In this document: positions 6,130-12,528 of the stretch, piece by piece
Position numbering within the stretch: the first letter of the stretch is position 1
How the letters are laid out: each line of letters starts with the position of its first letter
From: Spirochaetota bacterium
Lineage (GTDB): Bacteria > Spirochaetota > UBA4802 > UBA5368
Length of the DNA stretch: 12,528 bases
Assembly: GCA_017998475.1 (NCBI GenBank)
Contig: JAGODA010000067.1
Location: 1 to 12,528 of the forward strand
Reading direction: 5' to 3'
Program-made: the position numbers and the translations under genes
The notes under the pieces: generated by a model
Told to the model about the DNA's origin: nothing
Seen by the model: only the letters and a program-made list of their open reading frames with translations
Databases searched by the model: none

Positions 6130-7149
6130 ATGGGCCTAAATCCGTTCCGGGATTCCAATCTCAACGACCTCCAGGAGGACCTCAGAGGGTTCTTCAGCGA
6201 CCGTTTCGGCGAACTCGCCGAAAAAGCGAGGCTGAAATGGGATCTTTTTGTAAAAAAGGGACGGGAGCGGGTCACCATCATGTTCATCCCGCATTCGGCC
6301 AAGAAAATTGCGAATTTCCACCTTTCCCTTTTCGCCATTTTCTCGATCGTGGGCGCGATCGTCGCCGTCATCGTCGTTACCTCGATCGTCATTGTCAACC
6401 ACACGTCGACGATCAAGGAAATATCAAAACTCAAGATGTACGGTTCCTACTCGAAGATACAGATAACCCGCTACAAAGAGGAAATAAACCGGCTGTACGA
6501 TATCTTCCAGAAGTTCAAACCGGAGATTACCTATCTGTATTCGCTCACCCCGGGGAACAACGTCGATTCACTGTGGGCCAAGGGCGGAAACCCGAATCCC
6601 GATCCGCAGGCCGAGGCCGAACCGGGCGATAAAGACTCGCCGACCATCGAGGTGCTCAACATCGAGGAAATGGAGCGCGAGCTGCGCACCACCAAGGAAG
6701 TGCTCGAGAAGATCAAGGTCTTTCTGGAGGCGCGACGCAAAATCATCGAGAACACCCCCTCTGTCTGGCCGGTCGACGGCTACGTGGTTTCACGTTTCGG
6801 TGACCGCACCTCACCCTACACCTTCAAAAAGGAATATCATCAGGGTATTGATATCGCCTCCTTCCCCGGCGCGGAGATCCGCGCGACGGCCCCCGGCAAG
6901 GTGGAGAACATCTGGTGGGATCCCGTCACGGGGCTTTCGGTCGCGGTTTCCCACAAGTACGGCTTCGTTACCGTGTATTCTCACTGCCAGAGGGTGTCGG
7001 CCGGCATCGACCAGAAGGTGGGCAAGGGCGAGGTAATCGCCTACGTCGGGCGGACCGGCAAAGCCACGCGGCCCGTGTGTTTCTACCAGATAAAGATAGG
7101 GACCGACTTCGTGGATCCGGCCCCCTATCTCAACAAGATCGTCCAGTAA
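6130..7149 (+). CDS. Membrane-anchored M23/LytM-fold protein, catalytic motif degenerate
   Basis: A 339-residue protein with a cytoplasmic N-terminal segment (1-60), one membrane helix (about 63-90, FAIFSIVGAIVAVIVVTSIVIV), a periplasmic helical/coiled-coil stretch (about 95-140), an acidic Pro-rich linker, a second helix (about 170-208), and a C-terminal M23 domain from about residue 212 (WPVDGYVVSRFGDR). Motif one is present (HQGID, His237 and Asp241), and so is YSH (His285). The third motif, normally GPHLHYEV, reads RPVCFYQI, with Val316 and Phe318 in place of both histidines. That loses one zinc ligand and one catalytic base, so it is probably not an endopeptidase. Non-catalytic LytM proteins such as EnvC and NlpD activate amidases, a reasonable model here. 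AGGAG (6121-6125) supports the start. Its stop lies 12 bases from the convergent fliM stop, with no terminator visible. Confidence 0.9.
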   Translation: MGLNPFRDSNLNDLQEDLRGFFSDRFGELAEKARLKWDLFVKKGRERVTIMFIPHSAKKIANFHLSLFAIFSIVGAIVAVIVVTSIVIVNHTSTIKEISKLKMYGSYSKIQITRYKEEINRLYDIFQKFKPEITYLYSLTPGNNVDSLWAKGGNPNPDPQAEAEPGDKDSPTIEVLNIEEMERELRTTKEVLEKIKVFLEARRKIIENTPSVWPVDGYVVSRFGDRTSPYTFKKEYHQGIDIASFPGAEIRATAPGKVENIWWDPVTGLSVAVSHKYGFVTVYSHCQRVSAGIDQKVGKGEVIAYVGRTGKATRPVCFYQIKIGTDFVDPAPYLNKIVQ

Positions 7150-7161
7150 CGTCCGTCCAGC

Positions 7162-8187
7162 TTACAGATCCTCTTCACTGCGTTTGCTGATGAGCATCTC
7201 GTCGGAGATCTCCTCGATCTTCTCGCCGATCTGCACCGCCACGCGGCTTCCCACCACGCCGGGTCTGCACTTGAATTTTTTCCGTCCCCCGATGCGCAGC
7301 GCCATGTCGGAGCTGATCTTGGTGTCGGTGAGCTTGACGACGTCCCCCACCCTGAGATCGAGCACCTCCTGCATGGTTATCTCGACCTCTCCTATTTCCG
7401 CGATGATCGGAAGCTCAACGGTCTCCAGGCGGCTCTGGATGATGGACATGTTCTCGTCGGTCGCCCCCTTGCGGATGCTCGAGTACCAGTACTGCGCCGA
7501 GAGCTTGGAGATGACGGGCTCGATGGTGATGTAGGGTATACACAGGTTCGTCATTCCCTCGACCTCGCCCACCTTCGTCTCGAGGGTGATGAGCACCACC
7601 ATGTCGTTGGGGGGCACGATCTGGGCAAACTGCGGATTCGTCTCGATGTTGCCCAGGCGCGGCCTGAGGTCGATGACGTTCGACCATGCCTCGCGCAGGT
7701 TCCCCAGGATGCGGACGATGATTCCCTCCATCACCGAGAGCTCGATGTCGGTGAGTTCGCGGCTTATCTTCGCCGATTCGCCCATTCCGCCGAAGAGTTT
7801 GTCGATGATGGTAAAGGTGATCGAGGGGTCGATCTCGAGCACCGCCGATCCCTTCAGAGGGTCCATGTTGATCACGGCCAGGGTGGTCGGGTTCGGTATG
7901 GAGCGGATGAACTCTTCGTAAGTGAGCTGGTCCACCGAAGCCACGTGCACGCTCACCAGCGCGCGAAGCTGGGCGGAGAGCGCGGTGGTGGTAAGACGCG
8001 CGAATGTTTCGTGCATCATCTGCAGCGTGCGGATCTGGTCTTTCGAAAACTTGTCCGGGCGACGGAAATCGTAAATCTTGACCTTCCGCTGCTCCTTCGC
8101 CGCGCTGTAGTCCGTCGTATCCACCTCGCCGGTGGATATCGCGGTCAACAGGGCATCAATTTCGTCCTGGGAGAGTATCTCGGTCAT
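7162..8187 (-). CDS. fliM: Flagellar motor switch protein FliM
   Basis: A 341-residue C-ring protein that binds phosphorylated CheY and links FliG with FliN to set rotation. The N-terminal CheY-binding peptide is present (LSQDEIDALL, residues 5-14). The middle domain has the GGMG motif (133-136, FGGMGES) and the LTDIELSVMEGI region. The C-terminal SpoA domain (about 255-330) reads LPIIAEIGEVEITMQEVLDLRVGDVVKL. Length is normal and nothing essential is missing. The ATG overlaps the stop of the gene upstream by one base (TAATG), with AAAGGGTG as likely ribosome site, so translation is probably coupled. It is not beside fliL, motA, motB or fliN here, as it is in many flagellar operons, but behind an exported protein and carbohydrate genes. 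Confidence 0.97.
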   Translation of the reverse strand: MTEILSQDEIDALLTAISTGEVDTTDYSAAKEQRKVKIYDFRRPDKFSKDQIRTLQMMHETFARLTTTALSAQLRALVSVHVASVDQLTYEEFIRSIPNPTTLAVINMDPLKGSAVLEIDPSITFTIIDKLFGGMGESAKISRELTDIELSVMEGIIVRILGNLREAWSNVIDLRPRLGNIETNPQFAQIVPPNDMVVLITLETKVGEVEGMTNLCIPYITIEPVISKLSAQYWYSSIRKGATDENMSIIQSRLETVELPIIAEIGEVEITMQEVLDLRVGDVVKLTDTKISSDMALRIGGRKKFKCRPGVVGSRVAVQIGEKIEEISDEMLISKRSEEDL

Positions 8188-9161
8188 TATCGTTCACCCT
8201 TTACCACGGTCGCTTCGAGATCTATTATGAGCCAGTTGCTTCCGGTCTTTTCAAGCGTGTACCGGTACCTGTACCGGAACGGCAGCCTGGGCCCGTACCG
8301 GTTTACGATCACATCGACGTAGGCGATGTTCTTTCCCGGCAGGAATATCTCGTCGGTGACCGAGAAATCCTTAATATAATCGTCCCTGCGACGCGCTAAA
8401 AATTTAGCGAAATCGTCGAGTATTTTCAATTTTTCGATCTCATCGGCCGCGTTGTAGGGGCGCAGAAAATCGGGGAAGGCGGCTATAAAGCTTTCGGCCT
8501 TTATGTACTTGTAGAGCCTGTCCCAGGCTCCGGTTTTTTCGGCGGTGAGAGCGAGAAGCACCACCTCCGACGGCGACACCCCACGCTCCTGGCGTACAAC
8601 GCCGCTCTTCTTCACCATGCCCGGGGCGCGGACGATCTTGAACGAGAGCACGTTCGAGCTGGGAATCGCCGCCGGGTTCCGCATGTCGGGCAGGAAGAAG
8701 CCGCGCACGCGATACTCCGAGCCGGCTTTCAACTCATACAGGTTTCGCAGGTTCACCGTGTGCGTCAGCGTCTCGTTGGGCAGGAGCTCCACGGCGCGGG
8801 GATACACATCGCGCACAACCTCCTCGACCCTCCTGTTCATGAGCCGGTAGGGGACGGTGATCGCGGCCTCCCGGCCCTGCGCGTCGTAGACCACGGGCTG
8901 ATAGGTGGTGTAGGACACGTCGTACGACACGAAATGCTCCTTCCTTTCGGAGGTGTTCTTTACGATAAGATTGAGCACCACCGGCTCGTCCTCGGCGAAG
9001 GTGGCACGGTCCATGTGAACCACGAGGACAAACGGTGATTCCGCCTCTCCGGGCATGCGTGCGAGGCCCTCGGCGTGTAAGCCCGTTACAACCAGCCCGA
9101 CCAGCGCCGCCAGCGCCGCGATCATTTTCCCACGCGTACGGTGATACAGGAGCTTACGCAC
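8187..9161 (-). CDS. Exported protein of unknown function, two-domain
   Basis: I do not recognise this gene. The frame opens at TTG 9227, but I prefer the GTG at 9159-9161: AGGAAAGG (9170-9177) lies eight bases upstream of it, and the resulting 324-residue protein begins with a good signal peptide (MRKLLYHRTRGK, then a hydrophobic core to about residue 30, GLHAEG). The N-terminal half is beta-rich and resembles an Ig-like domain (PFVLVVHMDRATFAEDEPVVLNL, then LLPNETLTHTV and KAGSEYRVRGFF), similar in style to BsuPI-like domains. The C-terminal part (about 210-324) has helices then strands ending YRYRYTLEKTGSNWLIIDLEAT, as in NTF2/cystatin-like periplasmic domains. It is translationally coupled to fliM, so it might be related to the flagellum, but nothing in the sequence proves that. 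Confidence 0.8.
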   Translation of the reverse strand: MRKLLYHRTRGKMIAALAALVGLVVTGLHAEGLARMPGEAESPFVLVVHMDRATFAEDEPVVLNLIVKNTSERKEHFVSYDVSYTTYQPVVYDAQGREAAITVPYRLMNRRVEEVVRDVYPRAVELLPNETLTHTVNLRNLYELKAGSEYRVRGFFLPDMRNPAAIPSSNVLSFKIVRAPGMVKKSGVVRQERGVSPSEVVLLALTAEKTGAWDRLYKYIKAESFIAAFPDFLRPYNAADEIEKLKILDDFAKFLARRRDDYIKDFSVTDEIFLPGKNIAYVDVIVNRYGPRLPFRYRYRYTLEKTGSNWLIIDLEATVVKGER

Positions 9162-9182
9162 AGCGGTAACCTTTCCTGAAAG

Positions 9183-9211
9183 TTTTCTCTTTATAATATC
9201 GGCCCGTACTT
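9183..9211 (-). promoter_or_regulatory. Possible promoter for the exported protein and fliM
   Basis: On the minus strand TTGCGC is followed after 17 bases by TATTAT, upstream of the GTG start at 9161. The -10 box is five of six, the -35 box only three of six. It also contains GCCGATAT, like a sigma28 -10 box, but no TAAA at the right distance. No terminator separates this from the gene upstream, so read-through is also possible. Confidence 0.3.
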
Positions 9212-9243
9212 TCTCGCGCAATATCAAAATATCCGGTAAAAAC

Positions 9244-11139
9244 CTACCTGGGAAGCAGCTTCGCCAGGTACTCGCGGACCTTCGCGCTCTTCGGCTGCCG
9301 GTCCTCGGTGAAGAGCCCGTTTTTTTCCTGGAAGGTGTCCGCGAACTGTGTATAGCAGAGCCCCTGGATGGCCGGGAAACGGGCGATAATCTCGATGTGC
9401 TTCTTCAGAAAATCGTCGAGCGGCATCTCCTCATGACGGTACATGCCGAAGCCGTAGCCCCCGAATTCGCTGACCAACAGCGGGCTTGCGGTCTCCCCGT
9501 ATCCTCGGAGAAAGGGCGTCTGAGCGTTCTCCTTCCCGAGGATCATCCGGATAAAGTTGTACCAGAGCGGCGCCTCGCGGACCCCCCTGGAAAGAAGCGC
9601 GTAGAATTCCTCCGTTTCCTCCAGCGTCGGGATATAATGATGGATGTCGGTGACATCGGTTTTAAGGTGATGAAATCCACTGTTATCGATGATGAGATAC
9701 CCGGGATAGCCTCTCTTGCAGCGATCGAAGAGGCCTATAACCTCGTTACGCGCTTTTTTTGACCAGAAGGCGTTGTATATCCCCCAGCTCTCGTTGTACA
9801 GCACGAGCGTTATGACCGATGGATGGAGCGAGTCACGCCGCATCACTCCCGCCAGCTCATCCTCGAACCTCCGCATATTCCCCGCCGAGGGTCGGTAATA
9901 GGACGGCATCTCCTCCCACACAAGGAACCCGAGCAGATCTGCCCAGTAAAGGAAGGCCGGGTGCTCGACCTTCTGGTGCATCCTGCAGCCGTTGAAGCCC
10001 GCCTTCTTCATGAGCTCGATGTCCTTCCGAAACCGGTCCGGGGTCTCGGGCGTGTAGTGGCCTTCGCCGTAGTATCCCTGGTTAAGCAGGAGCTTCTGAT
10101 AGAGTTTCTTCCTGTTCAGTTTGATAGTACCGGACTCCACGCCGATCTGGCGGCTGCCGTAGAGCAGATGGAGGGTATCTACATCCTTCTTGCTCTGCCT
10201 GAGCGCGATCTCCACCGGATGCATGCCGGGCCAGTCGACGCTCCATTTGCTGAAGAGTTTTTCCGGTACGGCGATCTCCACGTGCGCGCGGCCCATCGCG
10301 TCGAGCGCCACAAACTCGCGAAACTCCCGGAGCGGGGTCTTCAGCACCCCGCGCCCTCCGTCGTACACCTGGGAGGCGTAGACGCGCAGGCATGCCTCGA
10401 CATTGCCGGGATGGCTCCCGCCCGCGGAGCGAACGTCGAATGCGAACACCGCACCCCCGCCGTCGTCGCGCCGGCAGCGCACGCCGCTGCAGTACACCCT
10501 GCTTAGCGGTTCTATCCAGACGGGCTGCCAAATGCCGGTGCACCCGGGATACCACACCATGAACGGCTTTTTTAAAAAGGTCTGCTTGCCCCGGACCTGG
10601 CTCATCGAGCGGGAGTCCTCGACAAGGACCGTGAGGACGTTTTCCTCCTCGAATTTTTCAACCTCGAACTCGAAGGGCGTATAACCGCCCTCGTGCTCGC
10701 CCAGAAAAGCGCCGTTCAGCCAGACCGAGGCCCGGTAATCGACCGCGCCGAACTTGAGGACCCCCGCGACCAGGTCGGACGGTCTCCTGAAATAACGATA
10801 ATACCAGAACGCCCTGTGCGATGAGATCGCCTCGGGCGTCAGGCCGTGCCGTGCCAGGGTCCGCTGGTTTATATCGGATTCCAGAGGGAAAGGCACGCGT
10901 ACGCGGTGGAAGGGCGCGTCATCGGCCAGGGCGCTTGCGCCGCCACGCAGCGCGCGCAGGCCGAAGTCCCTGTTCTGCCAGCCCCGGAGTCGACCCATTG
11001 CCTTAGGGTCGGGGCACAGGAGCCATTCCCCGTCAAGGGAAAAGCTCGGGGATCGAACGAGGTCGGGCCGGGGGAAGTGCCCCCGCTCGCCGATTTTCAT
11101 CGCATTGCCAAGCTTCAGTCGTGCAGGCTCCATGTTCAT
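9244..11139 (-). CDS. Glycoside hydrolase family 2 protein (beta-glycosidase type)
   Basis: A 631-residue retaining glycosidase that would remove beta-linked sugars (galactose, glucuronate or mannose cannot be separated by sequence). The domain order is normal: sugar-binding jelly roll (about 35-210, with SLDGEW, FWYYRYF, VWLNGAFLGEHEGGYTPFEFEV and GIWQPVWIE), an Ig-like domain (about 211-345), and a TIM barrel (GFNGCRMHQKVEHPAFLYWADLLG at 381, VWEEMP). The acid/base Glu450 (LYNESWG) and nucleophile Glu558 (LVSEFGG) are present, so it should be active. No signal peptide is seen, suggesting a cytoplasmic enzyme acting on imported oligosaccharides. The ATG overlaps the upstream stop (ATGA). A second ATG two codons on (11131-11133) has GAGGGAG at a better distance, about eight bases, and may be the real start. 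Confidence 0.93.
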   Translation of the reverse strand: MNMEPARLKLGNAMKIGERGHFPRPDLVRSPSFSLDGEWLLCPDPKAMGRLRGWQNRDFGLRALRGGASALADDAPFHRVRVPFPLESDINQRTLARHGLTPEAISSHRAFWYYRYFRRPSDLVAGVLKFGAVDYRASVWLNGAFLGEHEGGYTPFEFEVEKFEEENVLTVLVEDSRSMSQVRGKQTFLKKPFMVWYPGCTGIWQPVWIEPLSRVYCSGVRCRRDDGGGAVFAFDVRSAGGSHPGNVEACLRVYASQVYDGGRGVLKTPLREFREFVALDAMGRAHVEIAVPEKLFSKWSVDWPGMHPVEIALRQSKKDVDTLHLLYGSRQIGVESGTIKLNRKKLYQKLLLNQGYYGEGHYTPETPDRFRKDIELMKKAGFNGCRMHQKVEHPAFLYWADLLGFLVWEEMPSYYRPSAGNMRRFEDELAGVMRRDSLHPSVITLVLYNESWGIYNAFWSKKARNEVIGLFDRCKRGYPGYLIIDNSGFHHLKTDVTDIHHYIPTLEETEEFYALLSRGVREAPLWYNFIRMILGKENAQTPFLRGYGETASPLLVSEFGGYGFGMYRHEEMPLDDFLKKHIEIIARFPAIQGLCYTQFADTFQEKNGLFTEDRQPKSAKVREYLAKLLPR

Positions 11140-12528
11140 CTCTCCCTCTGTGGAATGAAAAATCCGTTTACAACGGAAACGTTTTCGTGACGTGTTACCG
11201 TTTCGCGCAGCCGCCGCTCGAGCCGCGCGAAGTCTTCTGGCTCCGATCGGGCCCGGTTTGTATACGAAGCGTCCCCCCGCCGCAGGAGTTCGTAGCGGAC
11301 GCCGTCGCGGGTCGGCATATAGATGAGTTTATGGGTCTCGTCGAAAACCGCGCGGTGCTTGGCGATCGTTATCAGATCGCGGTATTCGTCCTTCAGCACC
11401 ACGTCCATCTCGGGCTCTTCCAGGCCGCAGAGCACGCTTACGTCCGGGTAGAGGATACGCATGCGCTGGAAGAACTGCCCCCCTTCCGCGACGAACCATA
11501 TGCCCGTCTCCGCATAGGCCGTTCGCGGGATTCGGACGGTCTTTCCCTCGAGCGCGCGCCGGTACGAGACCCCGGCCATGCCGGCGGCGCCGTCGAGGCC
11601 CATAACGTCGAGCAGTGTCGGCGCGAAGTCGATCTGCTGGACCACGCCGTCGTACCGGGAAACGCGGACCCGCGGCGCGTATCCGTCGTGGAACTTCACT
11701 ATCATGGGGACGTGCGTAGCGTACTCTCCGCGGAAATGCTCGCCATGCCCCAGGTCCAGTCCGTGGTCGTACAGGTTTTCGCCGTGGTCGGCGGTAAACA
11801 CGACGATGCTGTTATCGTAAAGCCCCCGGCGCTTCAGGTGCGCGATCACCTCGCCGACGGCGTCGTCCACCGCCGAACAGGCCCCGTCGAAGAGCGCCTC
11901 GATCTGCCGCCGGTCTTCCGTCGTTATCAGGGTCTCGCGCAGGGGGTTGTTAATTTTCAGATAGCGGTACTCACCGCGATAACCGGGATCGGTGTATTTT
12001 GCGTAGTAGGGATACGGCGCGGCGTAGGGAAAATGGGTCGCCGAAAAGAATACCGTCAGGAAAAAACGCTTCTTCCCCGCAAGGGCGTCGATCTCCGACT
12101 TGATGTCGGCCACGAGAAACGACGGGTCCGAATTCTGCGCGAAGGCGCGCGTCTCCGGGAACAGATACCTGCCCGCAGCGTTCTGTAAAAAGGGAAGCAG
12201 CAGGAAATGAACTTCCAGCCCGCGCTGGCGGATAAGCGTGGTAAAATTGAATCGCGGAGCGCGAAGGCGGTCGAAGCAGTCCATACGAGAAAAAATGTCC
12301 CCGGCGTAGTCCGCGACGGCGGAGCGCACGTATCCGTTTTTTTTCAACACCTCGGGGAGAGCGGGTCGCGCGGACGCGAGCTCGGCGCGCGAGGGGAACA
12401 TGTGGCGGATGCCGTGCTGGGCCGGGTAGCGTCCCGACAGCAGACAGTACCACGACGGGAATGTGCGCGGAAGCTGGATGTGAAAATCGTCCAGGCTCGT
12501 CCCTTGTGCCGCCAGCGCGTCTATGTTC
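11136..12528 (-). CDS. Alkaline phosphatase/sulfatase-superfamily hydrolase or transferase (5' end beyond window)
   Basis: The frame stays open to the right edge, so the N terminus is missing; the ATG at 12401 is internal, because the 42 codons before it encode conserved sequence (NIDALAAQGTSLDDFHIQL, then PRTFPSWYCLLSGRYPAQHG). About 463 residues are visible. The metal-site motif FTADHGENL (Asp codon at 11787-11789) and GHGEHFRGEYATHVPMIVKF are typical of sulfatases. However, the sulfatase signature CxPSR, whose Cys becomes formylglycine, is replaced by TFPSW, with Thr at 12462-12464. Thr is the nucleophile in nucleotide pyrophosphatase/phosphodiesterases (TFPN) and in phosphoethanolamine and phosphoglycerol transferases. 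A phosphodiesterase or phospho-transferase is therefore more likely than a true sulfatase. It overlaps the GH2 gene by four bases (ATGA), so the two are co-expressed. Confidence 0.88.
   Translation of the reverse strand, partial: NIDALAAQGTSLDDFHIQLPRTFPSWYCLLSGRYPAQHGIRHMFPSRAELASARPALPEVLKKNGYVRSAVADYAGDIFSRMDCFDRLRAPRFNFTTLIRQRGLEVHFLLLPFLQNAAGRYLFPETRAFAQNSDPSFLVADIKSEIDALAGKKRFFLTVFFSATHFPYAAPYPYYAKYTDPGYRGEYRYLKINNPLRETLITTEDRRQIEALFDGACSAVDDAVGEVIAHLKRRGLYDNSIVVFTADHGENLYDHGLDLGHGEHFRGEYATHVPMIVKFHDGYAPRVRVSRYDGVVQQIDFAPTLLDVMGLDGAAGMAGVSYRRALEGKTVRIPRTAYAETGIWFVAEGGQFFQRMRILYPDVSVLCGLEEPEMDVVLKDEYRDLITIAKHRAVFDETHKLIYMPTRDGVRYELLRRGDASYTNRARSEPEDFARLERRLRETVTRHENVSVVNGFFIPQRER

Noticed and set aside
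11121..12188. A 355-codon open frame antisense to the phosphatase-superfamily gene
   Set aside because: Codon-bias shadow; the conserved DHGE and TFPSW motifs are on the other strand, and the composition of this frame is not protein-like.
1..12528. CRISPR array, tRNA or rRNA genes, transposase, integrase or toxin-antitoxin pair
   Set aside because: I found no regularly spaced direct repeats with unique spacers, no cloverleaf-like sequence, and no coding frame resembling these families.

Overview
The window looks like a chromosomal segment of a spirochaete. The main evidence is two tandem FlaB-type flagellins of only about 281-283 residues that keep the conserved N- and C-terminal helical regions and lack a variable outer domain, as in spirochaete periplasmic filaments. 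A FliM and a chemoreceptor in the same window fit. The closest sequences I can recall are Leptospira-like FlaB proteins, but base composition is moderately GC-rich in genes, so I would say an environmental spirochaete, genus not determinable.

Layout, left to right. 1-682: a small exported beta-barrel protein (+) closed by a strong intrinsic terminator. 683-1167: a non-coding, repeat-rich block with two inverted C-rich palindromes and a 16-bp perfect hairpin. 1170-3144: two flagellin genes on the minus strand, flaB-2 (upstream) then flaB-1, separated by a 207-nt structured leader and closed by a terminator at 1170-1199. 3145-3664: a 520-bp AT-rich divergent control region. 3665-6001: a Cache-type methyl-accepting chemotaxis protein (+) with a seven-cysteine insert inside its HAMP region. 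6002-7149: a clear sigma70-type promoter preceded by three 10-bp-phased repeats, driving a membrane-anchored M23-fold protein whose HxH zinc motif is missing. 7162-12528: four minus-strand genes, in transcription order an alkaline-phosphatase/sulfatase-superfamily enzyme (running off the right edge), a family 2 glycoside hydrolase, an exported protein of unknown function, and fliM. Pair one overlaps by ATGA and pair three by TAATG.

How it fits together. Most of the window serves motility: filament subunits, switch protein FliM, and a receptor that would signal to it through CheA/CheY. The two carbohydrate-active genes upstream of fliM look unrelated in function. The degenerate M23 protein may be a cell-wall regulator rather than an enzyme.

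The most interesting signals are regulatory RNA. Both flaB leaders carry, just upstream of the Shine-Dalgarno sequence, a short GC-rich hairpin whose six-base loop is ARGGAG, the arrangement seen at CsrA-controlled flagellin leaders. The flaB-1 leader also has a longer hairpin whose apical loop is complementary to a segment of the flaB-1 3' UTR. No clearly new multi-gene defence or mobile system is visible.
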